Shown in pieces: positions 10,401 through 19,606 of a DNA stretch of 64,000 nucleotides. Origin of the DNA: Tridacna crocea. Lineage: Eukaryota > Mollusca > Bivalvia > Cardiida > Cardiidae. Every line of letters begins with the position of its first letter. Position 1 is the stretch's first letter. The notes beneath the pieces were generated by a model, which worked only from the letters and a program-made list of their open reading frames with translations, ran no database searches and was not told where the DNA came from. Both the position numbers and the translations under genes were made by a program. The DNA lies in assembly GCA_943736015.1 (NCBI GenBank), contig OX031060.1, positions 11,173,501 through 11,237,500 on the forward strand, given 5' to 3'.

Positions 10401-13400
10401 GTCTCAATGAGACAATTCTGATGAGCACCCATACTATAGGATTTTGTGCAGAATAATTAAGATTTTCAGATTTGAAAGCAAAAGCACTCCCATACCTTGA
10501 GCTCTGGGATTGTCTGGCAAAGGGATTACCCTTTATAACATGACAGCATTTAACCCATTACCACACAATCCCTACTTTTGATGCCCCTGAGAAAGAAGCC
10601 CTTAGAAAACATTGTGGGAAAAGGAGAAAATGCTGGAAACCAGCATTTTCTCCTTTTCCCACAATGTTTTCTACCCTTCACAAAACAAATATCCAATTTT
10701 CAGTCACTTTTATTTTGTCATCTGCAATTGCTTTCAATTTGGACAAGTCTGTAATATTGTCGTATGGTAATGAGTTTAGAGGACAACTTCATGTGAATTA
10801 GGAGACGAAAATCTGTCTTTCAAAGAAAAGAAAACAGTTTTGGGAAAGAAGAAAATGTTGGTTATTAGCACTTATTTCCATCTCACATGATTGTAATAGG
10901 GTCCTTGCTCAGAAATGTTAAACACGGAATTGTCTGGCTCATTACCACATGACATCATTTAACCCTTTACCACATGATCCCGACTTTTAACGACCCCGAG
11001 AAATATAGCTTTTGAAAACATTATGTGAAAAGGAAAAAATGCTGGTAACCAGCATTTTCTCCTTTTCCCACAATGTTTTCTACCTTTTCCAAAACAATTT
11101 TCAGGTTTTGAGTCAAATTTAGGTTGTCGTCTGCAAATGCTTTCCATTTGAACAGGTCCCAAATTCTGTCGTGAGGTAAAGAGTTTAGAGGACAACTACC
11201 ATGTGAATTAGAAGATGGAAATCTGTCTTTCATAGAACAGAAAACATTTTCAGAATAGGAGAAAATGTTGGTATCTACCCTTTTTTTCCTTTTCCCACAA
11301 TCTTTTCTAAAGGTTCCTTTCTAAGAAATGTTAAAATACATGATTTTTCCGTAAAGGGTTTAACTCTTTACCACACAATCCCGACTTTCCACGACCCTGA
11401 GAAAGAAGCCTTCTGAAAACATTGAGGGAAAAGGAGAAAATGCTTGTCACCAGCATTTTCTCCTTTTCCTACAATGTTTTCTACCCTTCCCAAATCAAAT
11501 TTCAATATTTCAGTTACATTTATTTTGTCGTCTGCAAATGCTTTCAAATTGGACCACTCTGTATTTTGTTTAAAACAGATACATTGATAAGAGTTTGGTT
11601 TTTTTTACAACTTGCCTGAAACTCCAAGCTTTTCATATATATTTTTACACCAGGCAGTTGGGACACAACCGAAGTTCAGTGGTGGTTGGTCAACTTCATA
11701 CTTTGGATGCGGAAAGTTTACCAAGTCACGATCTTTACCAAAGAAAATTTCGTTGGCATCATCCCAGTGTTTCAGCTGTTGTTCAATCGTGACAGGGTAT
11801 GGTTCAAAGCGAGGAATCAATTCTTCATTCGGCAAATAATCGTAGTCGTCGGGACGACTGACAACTGCTGTAGAACATGCTCTATGAGCGATCCCAGCAG
11901 CAACTCTATGAAGAAGGAAAGAAAGAGTAAAATAACATGTTCAACCCATTACCACACGACAAAATTTCAGACTGGTTCAAATTGAAAGCATTTGCAGATG
12001 ACTAAATAAAAGTGACTGAAAAATTGAAATTTGTTCTGAGAAGGGTAGAAAACACTGTGGGAAAAGGAGAAAATGCTGGTTACCAGCATTTTCTCCTTTT
12101 CCTACAGTGTTTTCAAAAGGCTTCTTTCTCAGGGGTGTCAAAAGTAGTGATTGTGTGGTAATGGGTTAACCCTCTACCACAAAGTGACAACTTTTAACAC
12201 CCGTGAAAGAGAAAGCTTTTGAAAACTTTGCGGGAAAAGGAGAAAATGCTGGTTACCAGCATTTTCTCCTTTTTCCATGTTTACTACTCTATCAAAGAAA
12301 AACTATTTGGTATGAGACACATTAAAACATTGTCTGCAAATGCTTTCAATTCAGACTCGTCTTAAATTTTGTTGTGTGGTAAAGGGTTAACCCTTTCCCA
12401 AACGACAAATTTTAGACTCTTCCAAACTGAAAGAGTTTGCAGACGACAATTTTAACTTTCATAACAATGGCAGAAAATTATCTGAACGGGCAGAAAACAC
12501 TGTGGGAAAAGGAGAAATTGCTCGTTACGAGCAATTTCTCCTTTTTCCACATTGTTTGCAAAAGACTTGTACTGCAGACACGTAAAAACAAGGGCTTGTT
12601 TGGGAAAGGGTTAAAAGCACTATTCCTAAATATTAGCCACTGGGTCGGCTAGCTTAATGATTAGGCCTAAAAAAAAATATCTATGTTTAGAGTTTCCCTA
12701 CCCTAGCTAGAAAATGCTGCCCACCCTAAACTTTTTTCACCATGATTGAAAAAAATAATATCTGTCAGGTGTGATTTTACTCACTATATCTTCCATGTAA
12801 AAAGTTTTTGGAAAAAAAATAATAAACCCGTACCTAGTCTAGGCTACCTATGTACAGTATCTCCGACTGCGACCCTAAACACAGATATGGTTTTTTTCAA
12901 GCCTTAGAGCAATAGACTTGTGAAATGCAGGTTGTGAGTTTGACAACCAGTTGTTACCCGTGCAGTTCAGAGCATGAAGTCTCTTACTCTACTTTGTATT
13001 TTGACCGCAAAACTAACAATGTACATGTATCAATTAGTGCAAAACCATTATTATTTGTTGGGTACTAATTTTCGTTGATTTCAAGAGTTGATAAGTCCAC
13101 AATTCATTACCTATAAACATGCTGACGTTACGTTAGGATGCACACTCTCTCTATCAAACAGAAATTTATTTACACCTTAAAACAATTGTTGCAAGAAAGA
13201 TTTTCTTAAGAAATGAATCTTTACCACACAATCCTGACTTTTAACGACCCTGAAAAAGAAGCCTTTTAAAAACATTGTGGGAGAAGGAGAAAATGATGGT
13301 AGCCAGCATTATCTCCCTTTCCCACAATGTTTTCTACCCCTCTCAAAACAAATTTTAATTTTTCAGTCACATTTTAACTTGTCGTCTGCAAAAGCTTTCA

Positions 13401-15169
13401 ATTTGGACTAGTCTCATATTTTCTCGTATGGTAAAGCGTTAACCATTACTGAGTAGATGTGCTGATTTTTCATTGCTTTATCTATCATTATTCTGGTGAA
13501 GAGAGCATAAATACTCTTGTAGAAAATAACCTGAATGAATAATATCCTTTGCAAAGCAGTTAACTCCCTGCAGCACCAAGATTTGTTTGTTAAAAACTTT
13601 TCACCTAAGCAAACAGAGTTGATTAAAAGTATAAGACCACTAGCACTTCCTAACGTGGAATAAAATTTCTTGTTAAAGGTGGTTATTTAGAATTTTTACA
13701 TCTCACCAAATTAAAAAATATATGTATCACTTAAATTCATATGAAAAAATAATACAACTCATCAATAATTAAGATTAATAAAATTACAAAAAAAAATTTT
13801 TTTGATGGTATTCCCTTAAAAGGCTACATAGCCTCTTAAGCTATTTTTAGATTTCGCACCAAAAATCAATAAAGCATTGTGGGAATGTCAAGTGACTGGC
13901 ATGTGACTCACAACCCTTAAATTCCCTATTATAAAAAAAAAACATGTAATAATTATTTTCCATAATGTCTTCTTCGGACGCTATGTTTGAAGCTTCTTCT
14001 GTGTATATCTAAGTAAATGAGCGATTTTACCATCTAAAAATAGAATGTGTCTCCCTTTGGTGTCAACCTGGGCCGCAGTAAATCTCTTATTTCTCGTGTT
14101 GTTGGATGGTTTTCGACTACTGGGGTTATATGAATGAAAATTAAAAGGCTTTGGGAGTATAAGGATGATTATTTTGCACTTTTGTAAAATTTTCGTCCAA
14201 AAATCTGAAGGGCCACCTTTAAAGGATAAATAAGGATTTAAATACTTATACAATACTCTTGCACATTTTTAACTGACCAGAAATTTCTTTCATGTCTATC
14301 TTGAAACTATTTGTTGATATTTTGGTTAATTGCCTGAAAAGGGGATAATTATCTCCCTTTATAATAATAATAATAATATACTGCATTTACATTTTTAAAT
14401 GGTATTTTCAATGGGAGTAGAAAGTGAAAAAGTGACTCAGTTGAATACAATGACACTTGTTTTAATCATAGCAAATTTTGTTGGATGATATAAATAGTGG
14501 AAAAAGCTGTTTTCCATTAGATGTGTAATTCCTAAAATCAAAGATCAGACCAAACAATCTGACTTTAGTCACATCTTGCTCTACACAGGCCACCATTGTA
14601 CCTGAATTTTTTTAAGGTTTTTGATGCATTTCTTTGAAGATGAGAAATTCTAAATAAGCGAGAGGTAACAATAAAGTAAAATTATACTCACTTTAAAAGC
14701 TTTGGAAGGTTGGGAGCCCCTGTAAATAGAAATACAAGCTGTAATGAAGATATATCTTTTTGTTGCCATCAAATTGCAACAGTATGCCTAAAAATTGGGC
14801 AGCTTTCTCTAAGGATATGACATCTGATCAAGTTAACCATCTTACAGTCTTAATCATCAGTATAATCCATTTCATTTTGCATTGCATTATGATCTGGGTT
14901 TTCACTTGGTACTGAATTCAAGCTATCATTGACCCTTGGACCCAAATTTTCAAGAGTCAAAATGGAATATTGGGACCGTGGGAACATTTTCAATGAGAGC
15001 GTTCCCGGTGGTGATCACCCCCACCCACTTCTTTAAATAATAGACTTCCCACTGAATTCGTATGTGTCACACATGTGCCATGTTTTCTACCAGAGGGAGA
15101 GTAAAAGCGTAAAAAGAAATGCAGTTTAAGAGATAGATGACCTTTTTTAACTGCCAATGTGGACAGCAT
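4277..15169 (-). CDS. ATP5PB: ATP synthase peripheral stalk subunit b, mitochondrial (whole gene, 7 coding exons)
   Basis: Subunit b of the mitochondrial F1Fo ATP synthase, part of the peripheral stalk that holds F1 against the Fo motor in the inner membrane. Coding exons on the minus strand are 15169-15142, 14719-14692, 11905-11616, 9207-9044, 5968-5840, 5388-5311 and 4441-4277. They sum to 882 nt (293 residues plus stop), and every junction keeps phase. The N-terminus is basic and free of acidic residues up to about residue 40, as expected for a mitochondrial presequence. An acidic/aromatic stretch follows, then two hydrophobic helices (about residues 117-130 and 141-158) and a long charged helix. 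The family signature is clear in YRERLHQVHKEVKEKL and the C-terminal part starting DYQVDMS. It is longer than the human protein (256 residues), mainly N-terminal to the membrane helices. One intron has a GC donor. Introns carry many MITEs. Family identity comes from remembered homologues; the exon model is read from the sequence. Confidence 0.93.
4497..4725 (+). mobile_element. TTAA-MITE type A in ATP5PB intron 6
   Basis: Complete. Ends have mutated to TTGA and TCAA. It sits 56 bases upstream of the last ATP5PB exon's acceptor. Confidence 0.8.
4726..5000 (-). mobile_element. tRNA-derived SINE, type 1, decayed
   Basis: It carries GTGGCCAGTGCACTTATC and CCAAGCCGATGGCC of the type-1 body and a worn tRNA-like head near 5000-4935. 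Confidence 0.65.
5311..5388 (-). CDS. ATP5PB: ATP5PB coding exon 6
   Basis: 26 codons, phase 0 at both ends, acceptor CTTTTCAG and donor GTAAAT. It contains YRERLHQVHKEVKEKL, the most recognisable stretch of mitochondrial subunit b. Confidence 0.93.
5599..5832 (+). mobile_element. TTAA-MITE type A, diverged
   Basis: The palindrome is good (GGAGGAAATGCTGGTAACC) but the ends are worn. It sits 8 bases from the exon 5 donor of ATP5PB. A further right-half fragment precedes it at 5490-5598. Confidence 0.65.
5840..5968 (-). CDS. ATP5PB: ATP5PB coding exon 5
   Basis: 43 codons, phase 0 at both ends, acceptor TTAACAG and donor GTACGC. It encodes the start of the long stalk helix (from EERAKIYDRPLETAI). 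Confidence 0.9.
6167..6393 (-). mobile_element. TTAA-MITE type B
   Basis: Type B is recognised by GGCAAAAGGTGAAATTGC arms with CGTCACG at the centre and an outer body containing GACAGCAAGGATGAAGCC. Ends are ATAACCCTTTACCCC and GGAGTAAAGGGATAA. Confidence 0.82.
6495..6650 (-). mobile_element. TTAA-MITE type A, one arm lost
   Basis: The body runs from AAAGCATT straight to the right arm GGTTACCAGCATTTTCTC. The end reads TTTAGTAAAGGGTCTT. Confidence 0.65.
6749..6904 (+). mobile_element. TTAA-MITE type A, palindrome deleted
   Basis: 156-bp internal-deletion copy with both TTAA ends. It shares TTAA 6901-6904 with the next element. Confidence 0.75.
6901..7128 (+). mobile_element. TTAA-MITE type A
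   Basis: Complete. The arms carry the mirrored ACTGT/ACAGT variant instead of ATTGT/ACAAT. Confidence 0.85.
7141..7340. mobile_element. CACCAACC palindrome, central part
   Basis: Two back-to-back copies of the GTAACACAACTTC...GGCTAA arm pair are present. The outer ends are missing. Confidence 0.5.
7398..8796 (-). mobile_element. TTAA-MITE type A split by a Helitron-like insertion
   Basis: The left half 7398-7526 stops in the palindrome at GGAAAAGGAA and the right half resumes at 8696 with AATTGCTGGTTACC. Ends TTAACTCTTTACC and GGTAAAGGGTTAA are intact. Confidence 0.82.
7527..8695. mobile_element. Helitron/pearl-like element with about 165-bp tandem core
   Basis: The head is ACAAGAGGGCCAAGATGG. 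The core is about 5.5 copies of a ~165-bp unit containing GTGCAAGTAGCCCCCATTCA and TTGACGGATCAAAATTTC (7610-8470). The tail is the hairpin GAGCATGTTGTGCTC followed by AGGTGAGCTAA. The 3' hairpin plus CTAA is Helitron-like, but the 5' end is not TC. Exact ends come from the interrupted MITE. Confidence 0.65.
8793..9003 (+). mobile_element. TTAA-MITE type A
   Basis: It shares TTAA 8793-8796 with the split copy. Both arms have one A/T fewer (AGAAATG and CATTTCT), a mirrored deletion. It ends 41 bases past the ATP5PB exon 4 donor. Confidence 0.82.
9044..9207 (-). CDS. ATP5PB: ATP5PB coding exon 4 (membrane helices)
   Basis: The acceptor is TTCACAG and the donor GTAAGT. It encodes residues 116-170, the hairpin of two membrane helices (VYTLFWGSILTLMS and LFVRCLCFTVLLAKLG) around the short charged loop KERLFFDAHG. 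Confidence 0.92.
9232..9745 (-). mobile_element. tRNA-derived SINE, type 1, interrupted
   Basis: The tail GTTAAACACCATAC-type sequence is at 9232-9260. The body resumes at 9480 (GTAGCCAGTGCACC) and a worn tRNA-like head lies near 9660-9745. A palindromic MITE occupies 9281-9474. Confidence 0.65.
9281..9474. mobile_element. GAGCTCC palindromic MITE inside a SINE
   Basis: It runs from CAGCTCCAGATGGAGGGAGT to CTTATCTGGAGCTC, with a central palindrome GAATCGTCTCATCGAGACGATTC. TCTATTA flanks both sides, a likely target duplication. Confidence 0.75.
9820..10051 (-). mobile_element. TTAA-MITE type A
   Basis: Complete. The centre is enlarged to GGTTTACACC, and one arm has GCAG against CTCC. Confidence 0.82.
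10155..10532 (-). mobile_element. TTAA-MITE type A, chimeric and split by a GAGCTCC MITE
   Basis: Both outer ends derive from the CACAATCC half (CACACAATGCCAAC on the left, GGGATTGTCTGG on the right). A second element interrupts it at 10315-10509. Confidence 0.65.
10315..10509. mobile_element. GAGCTCC palindromic MITE inside a TTAA-MITE
   Basis: It starts at AGAGCTCCAGGTAAGAGG and ends TACCTTGAGCTC. The host sequence TGGGATT is found on both sides. Confidence 0.75.
10550..10777 (+). mobile_element. TTAA-MITE type A
   Basis: Complete, with a good palindrome; the right end has become GAGTTTA. Confidence 0.83.
10959..11187 (+). mobile_element. TTAA-MITE type A
   Basis: Complete; right end GAGTTTA. 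A partial further copy (right half only) follows at about 11240-11362. Confidence 0.8.
11359..11575 (+). mobile_element. TTAA-MITE type A, right end truncated
   Basis: It ends in TCTGTATTTTG without the terminal TTAA, about 40 bases beyond the ATP5PB exon 3 donor. Confidence 0.75.
11616..11905 (-). CDS. ATP5PB: ATP5PB coding exon 3
   Basis: It encodes about residues 19-115: the presequence end (AHRACSTAVVSRP), a charged linker and the conserved YEKLGVSG before the first membrane helix. The acceptor is TTCATAG. The donor is TCAG|GCAAGT, a GC donor; no in-phase GT donor is available before the stop codon a few codons later. Confidence 0.9.
11941..12169 (-). mobile_element. TTAA-MITE type A, first of a chain of three
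   Basis: The arms carry the mirrored CACTG/CAGTG variant. Left end TCAA; the right TTAA (12166-12169) is shared. Confidence 0.85.
12166..12390 (+). mobile_element. TTAA-MITE type A, second of the chain
   Basis: The right arm is shortened at CTCCTTTTTCCATG. It shares TTAA at both ends with its neighbours. Confidence 0.83.
12387..12614 (-). mobile_element. TTAA-MITE, A/B mosaic, third of the chain
   Basis: The outer arms are type A (GGGAAAAGGAG) but the inner eleven bases of both arms are type B (AAATTGCTCGT / ACGAGCAATTT). Confidence 0.82.
12658..12909. mobile_element. AGGCCT-ended inverted-repeat element
   Basis: It starts TTAGGCCTAAAAAAAAAT and ends TTTTTTTCAAGCCTTA, enclosing CTGCCCACCCTAAAC and GACCCTAAACAC. 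A homologous copy lies at 23236-23448. Confidence 0.6.
13209..13442 (+). mobile_element. TTAA-MITE type A
   Basis: Complete; left end ATGAATC-type decay, right end AAGCGTTAA. Confidence 0.78.
13680..14210. repeat. left arm of a long inverted repeat
   Basis: It matches the reverse complement of 18805-19530: GGTTATTTAGAATTTTTACATC, AAGGCTACATAGCC, AGCTATTTTTAGATTTC, GCTATGTTTGAAGC, CTGGGCCGCAGTAAATCTC, and GGCTTTGGGAGTATAAGGATG recur in order. Divergence is moderate. Confidence 0.75.
14692..14719 (-). CDS. ATP5PB: ATP5PB coding exon 2 (28-nt microexon)
   Basis: The acceptor is TTTACAG and the donor GTGAGT. It encodes GAPNLPKLL plus split codons on both sides. Its phase (1 in, 2 out) fits exons 1 and 3 exactly and continues the targeting peptide. 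Confidence 0.82.
15142..15169 (-). CDS. ATP5PB: ATP5PB coding exon 1
   Basis: This exon holds the start codon and nine residues (MLSTLAVKK) plus one base. The donor is G|GTCATC, weak but in phase with exon 2. The start is chosen because it opens a basic presequence that reads straight into exons 2 and 3. Confidence 0.8.
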
Positions 15170-15539
15170 CTTGCTTCCAGTACGGTTACGGGCTCATGCA
15201 AGGTCAAGTTATCCGGAAGTCAGATTTTCAGGGATACGTAATTTTTCCTTTATATGACTATGTTTTTCTATATAAAATAACTTTTGTAAAAATTATTTAC
15301 TTATCTTATACTACCATAAAACATTTAAATCATAAAATTTTAACCTAAATGATTTCATTTCTTGAATGTTAAAAAAAAAAATGCTTCCACAAATAGGTCC
15401 CTTCACTGGGCGTCAGATATTTCGGTAACAGACAAGTTTGGTAAATTCGACTTCAGTTAACAATTAAATTGGTCGGAAATGATTTATTAAATTGTTTTCA
15501 TTTTAAAATTTCGTCATTCCACGCATTTTCAGGTATAAT

Positions 15540-15560
15540 ACTCTCTCTCTCTCTCTCTCT
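15540..15560. repeat. CT microsatellite
   Basis: About ten CT units just before the first copy of the LINE duplication. Confidence 0.9.
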
Positions 15561-15566
15561 GTTGCT

Positions 15567-16106
15567 CCTTCCATAGTAAAGTTGATTAATAAAAATTAAT
15601 GAAGATGTACGTGTAGATCTAGTCAAACAGGTTATCATCACAATTAACAACAACAAATCACAGGAACCAGACGAAATCCATCCGACTTTTATATCGGAAA
15701 CGAGGCATTCTATATCCAAACTACTGACAGCCATTTTAAAATCACTGAACGAATACATGTGTACTAGTTACCTAATCAATTAGCTAATGTTACACTTATT
15801 TACAAAACAGATCCCAAATTCAAAGCTGAAAATTTTTCCTTCCATAGTAAAGTTGATTAATAAAAATTAATGAAGATGTACGTGTAGATTTAGTCAAACA
15901 GGTTATCATCACAATTAACAACAACAAATCACAGGAACCAGACGAAATCCATCCGACTTTTATATCGGAAACGAGGCATTCTATATCCAAACTACTGACA
16001 GCCATTTTAAAATCACTGAACGAATACATGTGTACTAGTTACCTAATCAATTAGCTAATGTTACACTTATTTACAAAACAGATCCCAAATTCAAAGCTGA
16101 AAATTA
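15567..16106 (+). repeat. tandem duplication of a LINE segment, 271-bp period
   Basis: 15567-15832 and 15838-16103 are nearly identical, both starting CCTTCCATAGTAAAGTTG and ending CAAAGCTGAAAAT. The unit encodes part of a reverse transcriptase (SQEPDEIHP, then LLTAILKSLNEYM). Confidence 0.9.
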
Positions 16107-17250
16107 CAGACCAATTAGTGTCACTTCCATATTTTGTCATGTAATGGAGAAAATAGTTGGAGACAGATAGTAGAACCTCTTTAAAGCAATAACTTATTTC
16201 AACCTGAACAACACGGATTTAGGAAAGGAAAATCGTGTATAAATCAACTTCTAGAATGTATCGAAGATTGCACTGAAATTGTAGCTAACAACAAAGAATT
16301 GGATTTTATTTACTTAGATTTCAAAGCAGCGTTTGATAAGGTGCCACATCTAAGATTATAAAACAAAGTATAACGTACATATGGGAATGAATGAATTTAT
16401 TTGACTAAACAAAGTTTTTCGTCATAGAGTCTAATAATACAAAGAATGTAAATGACACATGACACACTCACACTTTCTAGCGTATATCTCACTAAACAGA
16501 ATATAACCTATCACACTATATCTGTTGGATATTTGAACTTATGAATAGTTGAACTCTTTATCAGTCTGCACATCGTTCAGTTAAATGTTAATTTCATTTT
16601 CGGGATCAGACGGAAGATATACAATTAGTTGAAAAATCTTTCCACAGAATCAAAACACAACGAGTTTCGATTTATGGGAAATCCTCTTCTTGGCAGAATG
16701 TAACAAAAGTGTAACAATGAGTGGCGTGCCTCAAGGAAGTGTCTTAAGATCATTTCTGTTCATAATTTACATTAATGATCTACCAAATGAATTTGGTTGT
16801 TAAACAAATTTGTTTGCTGACGATACTAAACTGATTAGGGCAATCAGTACCTTGGGGGACGATACCAGTCTACCGGATGTTTTCAATGCCTGTGACTGGG
16901 CAAATGAATGGGAGATGACATTTAATAGAACTAAATGTAAAACATTAAATATAGGGAAGAAAGATCTGGAGACTATTTTGTAAAAAAATAATGATAGATG
17001 AATCTCTAAATAACTACCGGTAATCAAAAAGATTTGGGAGTCATATTTGAACAAGACCTCAATTTCCAACAGCATGTGAGCACAAGGTCATACTTGCAAC
17101 TTAGCAAACAGATACTTAGGGATCGATCATAAGAAAAACCTTTACCGACATGAAAAAAAAAAAAGATTTTTGTAATTTGGACACCAAAGTAAAAAAAAGG
17201 ATACAGTTGCTATTGAAAATGTCCAGAGAAGGGCAACGAGAGTTATACAA
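15620..17250 (+). pseudogene. non-LTR retrotransposon reverse transcriptase, broken
   Basis: Readable pieces across frames are KAENYRPISVTS, EQHGFRKGKSCINQLLE, LDFIYLDFKAAFDKVPH (about 16295-16350), SGVPQGSVL (about 16720), FADDTKLI (16808-16835) and IENVQRRATRVI (about 17215). Order and motifs fit a Jockey/CR1-type LINE. There are several stops and frameshifts, and about 220 bases of unrelated DNA interrupt it at 16380-16600. Confidence 0.85.
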
Positions 17251-17814
17251 TCTATATTTCGTTTATTTAAATTTAAATATATTGTATTCGACAGAATTAC
17301 AATATACCTGTACATGAACAATACAATTACATTAATTTGACAAAAAATAATCCTGCAGAAATGGATTGGAACGGAAGCAAAACTTATAGAGTTCCTCTCC
17401 AATTTCCGGTTATTGCATGTATAAAGAATCATATTTTAAGTTTAAGAAAACAGAGCAGTGAAAAAAGAATAAAAAATATGGGGAAAGTGGTGGTGTGCAA
17501 ACAGGTGGAGAGTGTTTGACCTGTTGGTGAAAATTTCATAAATGAGAGGCCATATGTATAGACAATAAAAGCATTACAACCTGACTGTCACTTCTACGTT
17601 TACAAGTGTTTACTTGTAGTTTATAAAGATGAAGATAAAGATGATACACCACGAGTGTCCCCTGCCAGTTCCCGCAGCAGAATATTATATTGTCTCTTAG
17701 AAACAGAACAAGACGAAGAAACAAGGAGACAACAAACTAAAGAACAAATCTTCCACTTGCACGAATATAATTATACACTACTGCAAATATTCTTTGATTA
17801 TCATGCAGGTTAAG

Positions 17815-18805
17815 GCTCTCATCACCATATAAGATGACACGAAGGGAGACTCTTACAATCTCATTGATATTAGAATCCAAAATATTTCTTAATTCATTAT
17901 GATTTGGACATTTTTAGAAAATAGTGTTCAGTTGATTCAACTGATCCGCATCTACAAAGTTACGACTGTACTAAATTTTTCAAGTATATGTGATGATTAA
18001 GAGAACTACATCTGTAACGTAATCTAGCATGGATAATCTGAATTTTTCTTTCGCCGAAAAAATACAGTGGTCTTGGCGCCGGTTTATCAAGGTTTAAATG
18101 ATACTTAAAAGATGTGTTCTTAATCTCATCCGGTAGGGAATTCCAATCATTAATTACAGACGGTAAAATGAACTGTTACACAAGCTAGTTCTGCAAGCAA
18201 TTGTTATTAAATTATTAGGTCTATGCAGATTATAAGTTGTTGAAATACCAATAGTTGGAGGGACGAGAAGATAATTTGGAGAGAGTCCATTTACCATTTT
18301 ATAGAAGTGAATCAACTTATGTTTACGCCTTCTTTCACTTAAAGTTTGCCAACCAGATTCCTGAATAAGATCAGCAATGGAAACTAGTTTAGTGCAGCCT
18401 GTGACTATACGTGCAGCTTCATTTTGAACTTTGTCTAGCTGATCCTTTAACCCCTGCGAAGGATTGTCCTATATGACATCACCATACTCCAAAACAGGCC
18501 ATAAGAAAAAAAAAATGGCATGAAGTGACCGGCGGTCGAGTCGTATTTTCAGAAACAGCATAACCCCGATTCTTCTCTAATTTATTGATATGGATGTCCC
18601 AAGATCCGTCACAAGAAAGAAAAAAAACTTAAATGTTTGTGACTCGTAACTGAAGGAATTTCATTATTTGACATAAAGAGACTTGCATGATCTGGCTTAA
18701 TACGTTTGCGGGATATAACCAGCGACTCAGACTTTGCAGGGTTCAACTTGACCAGCCACTTTTGTACCCAATCTGTAATTCTATTGATGTCAGATTGTAA
18801 AATAC
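17815..18805 (-). pseudogene. second LINE fragment, C-terminal part, opposite strand
   Basis: The minus strand reads SDINRITDWVQKWLVKLNPAK, SLVISRKRIKPD, VTSHKHL, VLEYGDVI, LDKVQNEAARIVTG, LSERRRKHKLIHFYKMVNG. This is the end of a LINE reverse transcriptase and the typical tail domain, with frameshifts. Its upstream end stops where the right inverted arm begins. Confidence 0.82.
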
Positions 18806-19530
18806 TATATTCAGATTTTGGGACGAAAATTTTTAAAAAATGCCAAAAAATCATCCTTTTACTCCCAAAGCCTTTTAACTTTCATTCATAAAGCCCCAGT
18901 AGTCGAAAGCCATCTGACAACACAAGAAACTAGAGATTTACTACAGCCCAGGTTGACACCAACGGGACACACGTCCTATTTTTAGATGATCAAATCTCTC
19001 ATTTACATCTATACAGGAATGCATAGACGAAGTTCCAAACATAGCGTCCGAAGAAGACATTACGGAAAACAATTACTACATATTTGTTATGTCGAAAACC
19101 ATCAAACAAATAGATAAATTTGAGATTTATTGCAGCCCAGGTCGACAGTGAAGAGAAACACAGTCTATTTTTTACATGAGCAACTCGTTCATTTACATAC
19201 CAGAAATATACAGGCAAAGCTTCAAACATAGCATCCAAAGTTCTAGACATTATGGAAAATAATTACATGTTTGTTATGTTATGGAATTTAATAGTCACTA
19301 GTCACGTGCAAGTCGCTTAACATTCCCACAATTCTTTTTTTATTTTGGCGGGAAATCTAAAAATAGCTTAGGAGTCTACATAGCCTTTTACGGGAATATT
19401 GCCAATTTTTTTCCCGTAAATTTATAATTCTTAATTACTGATGATTTGCATTATTTTTTCATATGAATTCCAGTTACAAATATATTTTTTAGTTTGGTGT
19501 GATGTGAAAATTCTAAATACCCGCCCTTAA
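18805..19530. repeat. right arm of a long inverted repeat
   Basis: Reverse-complement partner of 13680-14210. It also contains an internal duplication: 18900-19080 and 19090-19255 both carry AGATTTATTGCAGCCCAGG-like and TTCAAACATAGC-like blocks. The outer end reads GATGTGAAAATTCTAAATACC. Confidence 0.75.
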
Positions 19531-19606
19531 GACCGTAACGGGAAGTCCAAATGAAAGACAAACAACGTAGACTAGGAAAACGACTTATAAAGGGCCACTC
19601 AGAAGC

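Noticed and set aside
15157..15348. 63-codon plus-strand frame over ATP5PB exon 1
   Set aside because: Antisense shadow of the exon and its upstream region; no family resemblance.
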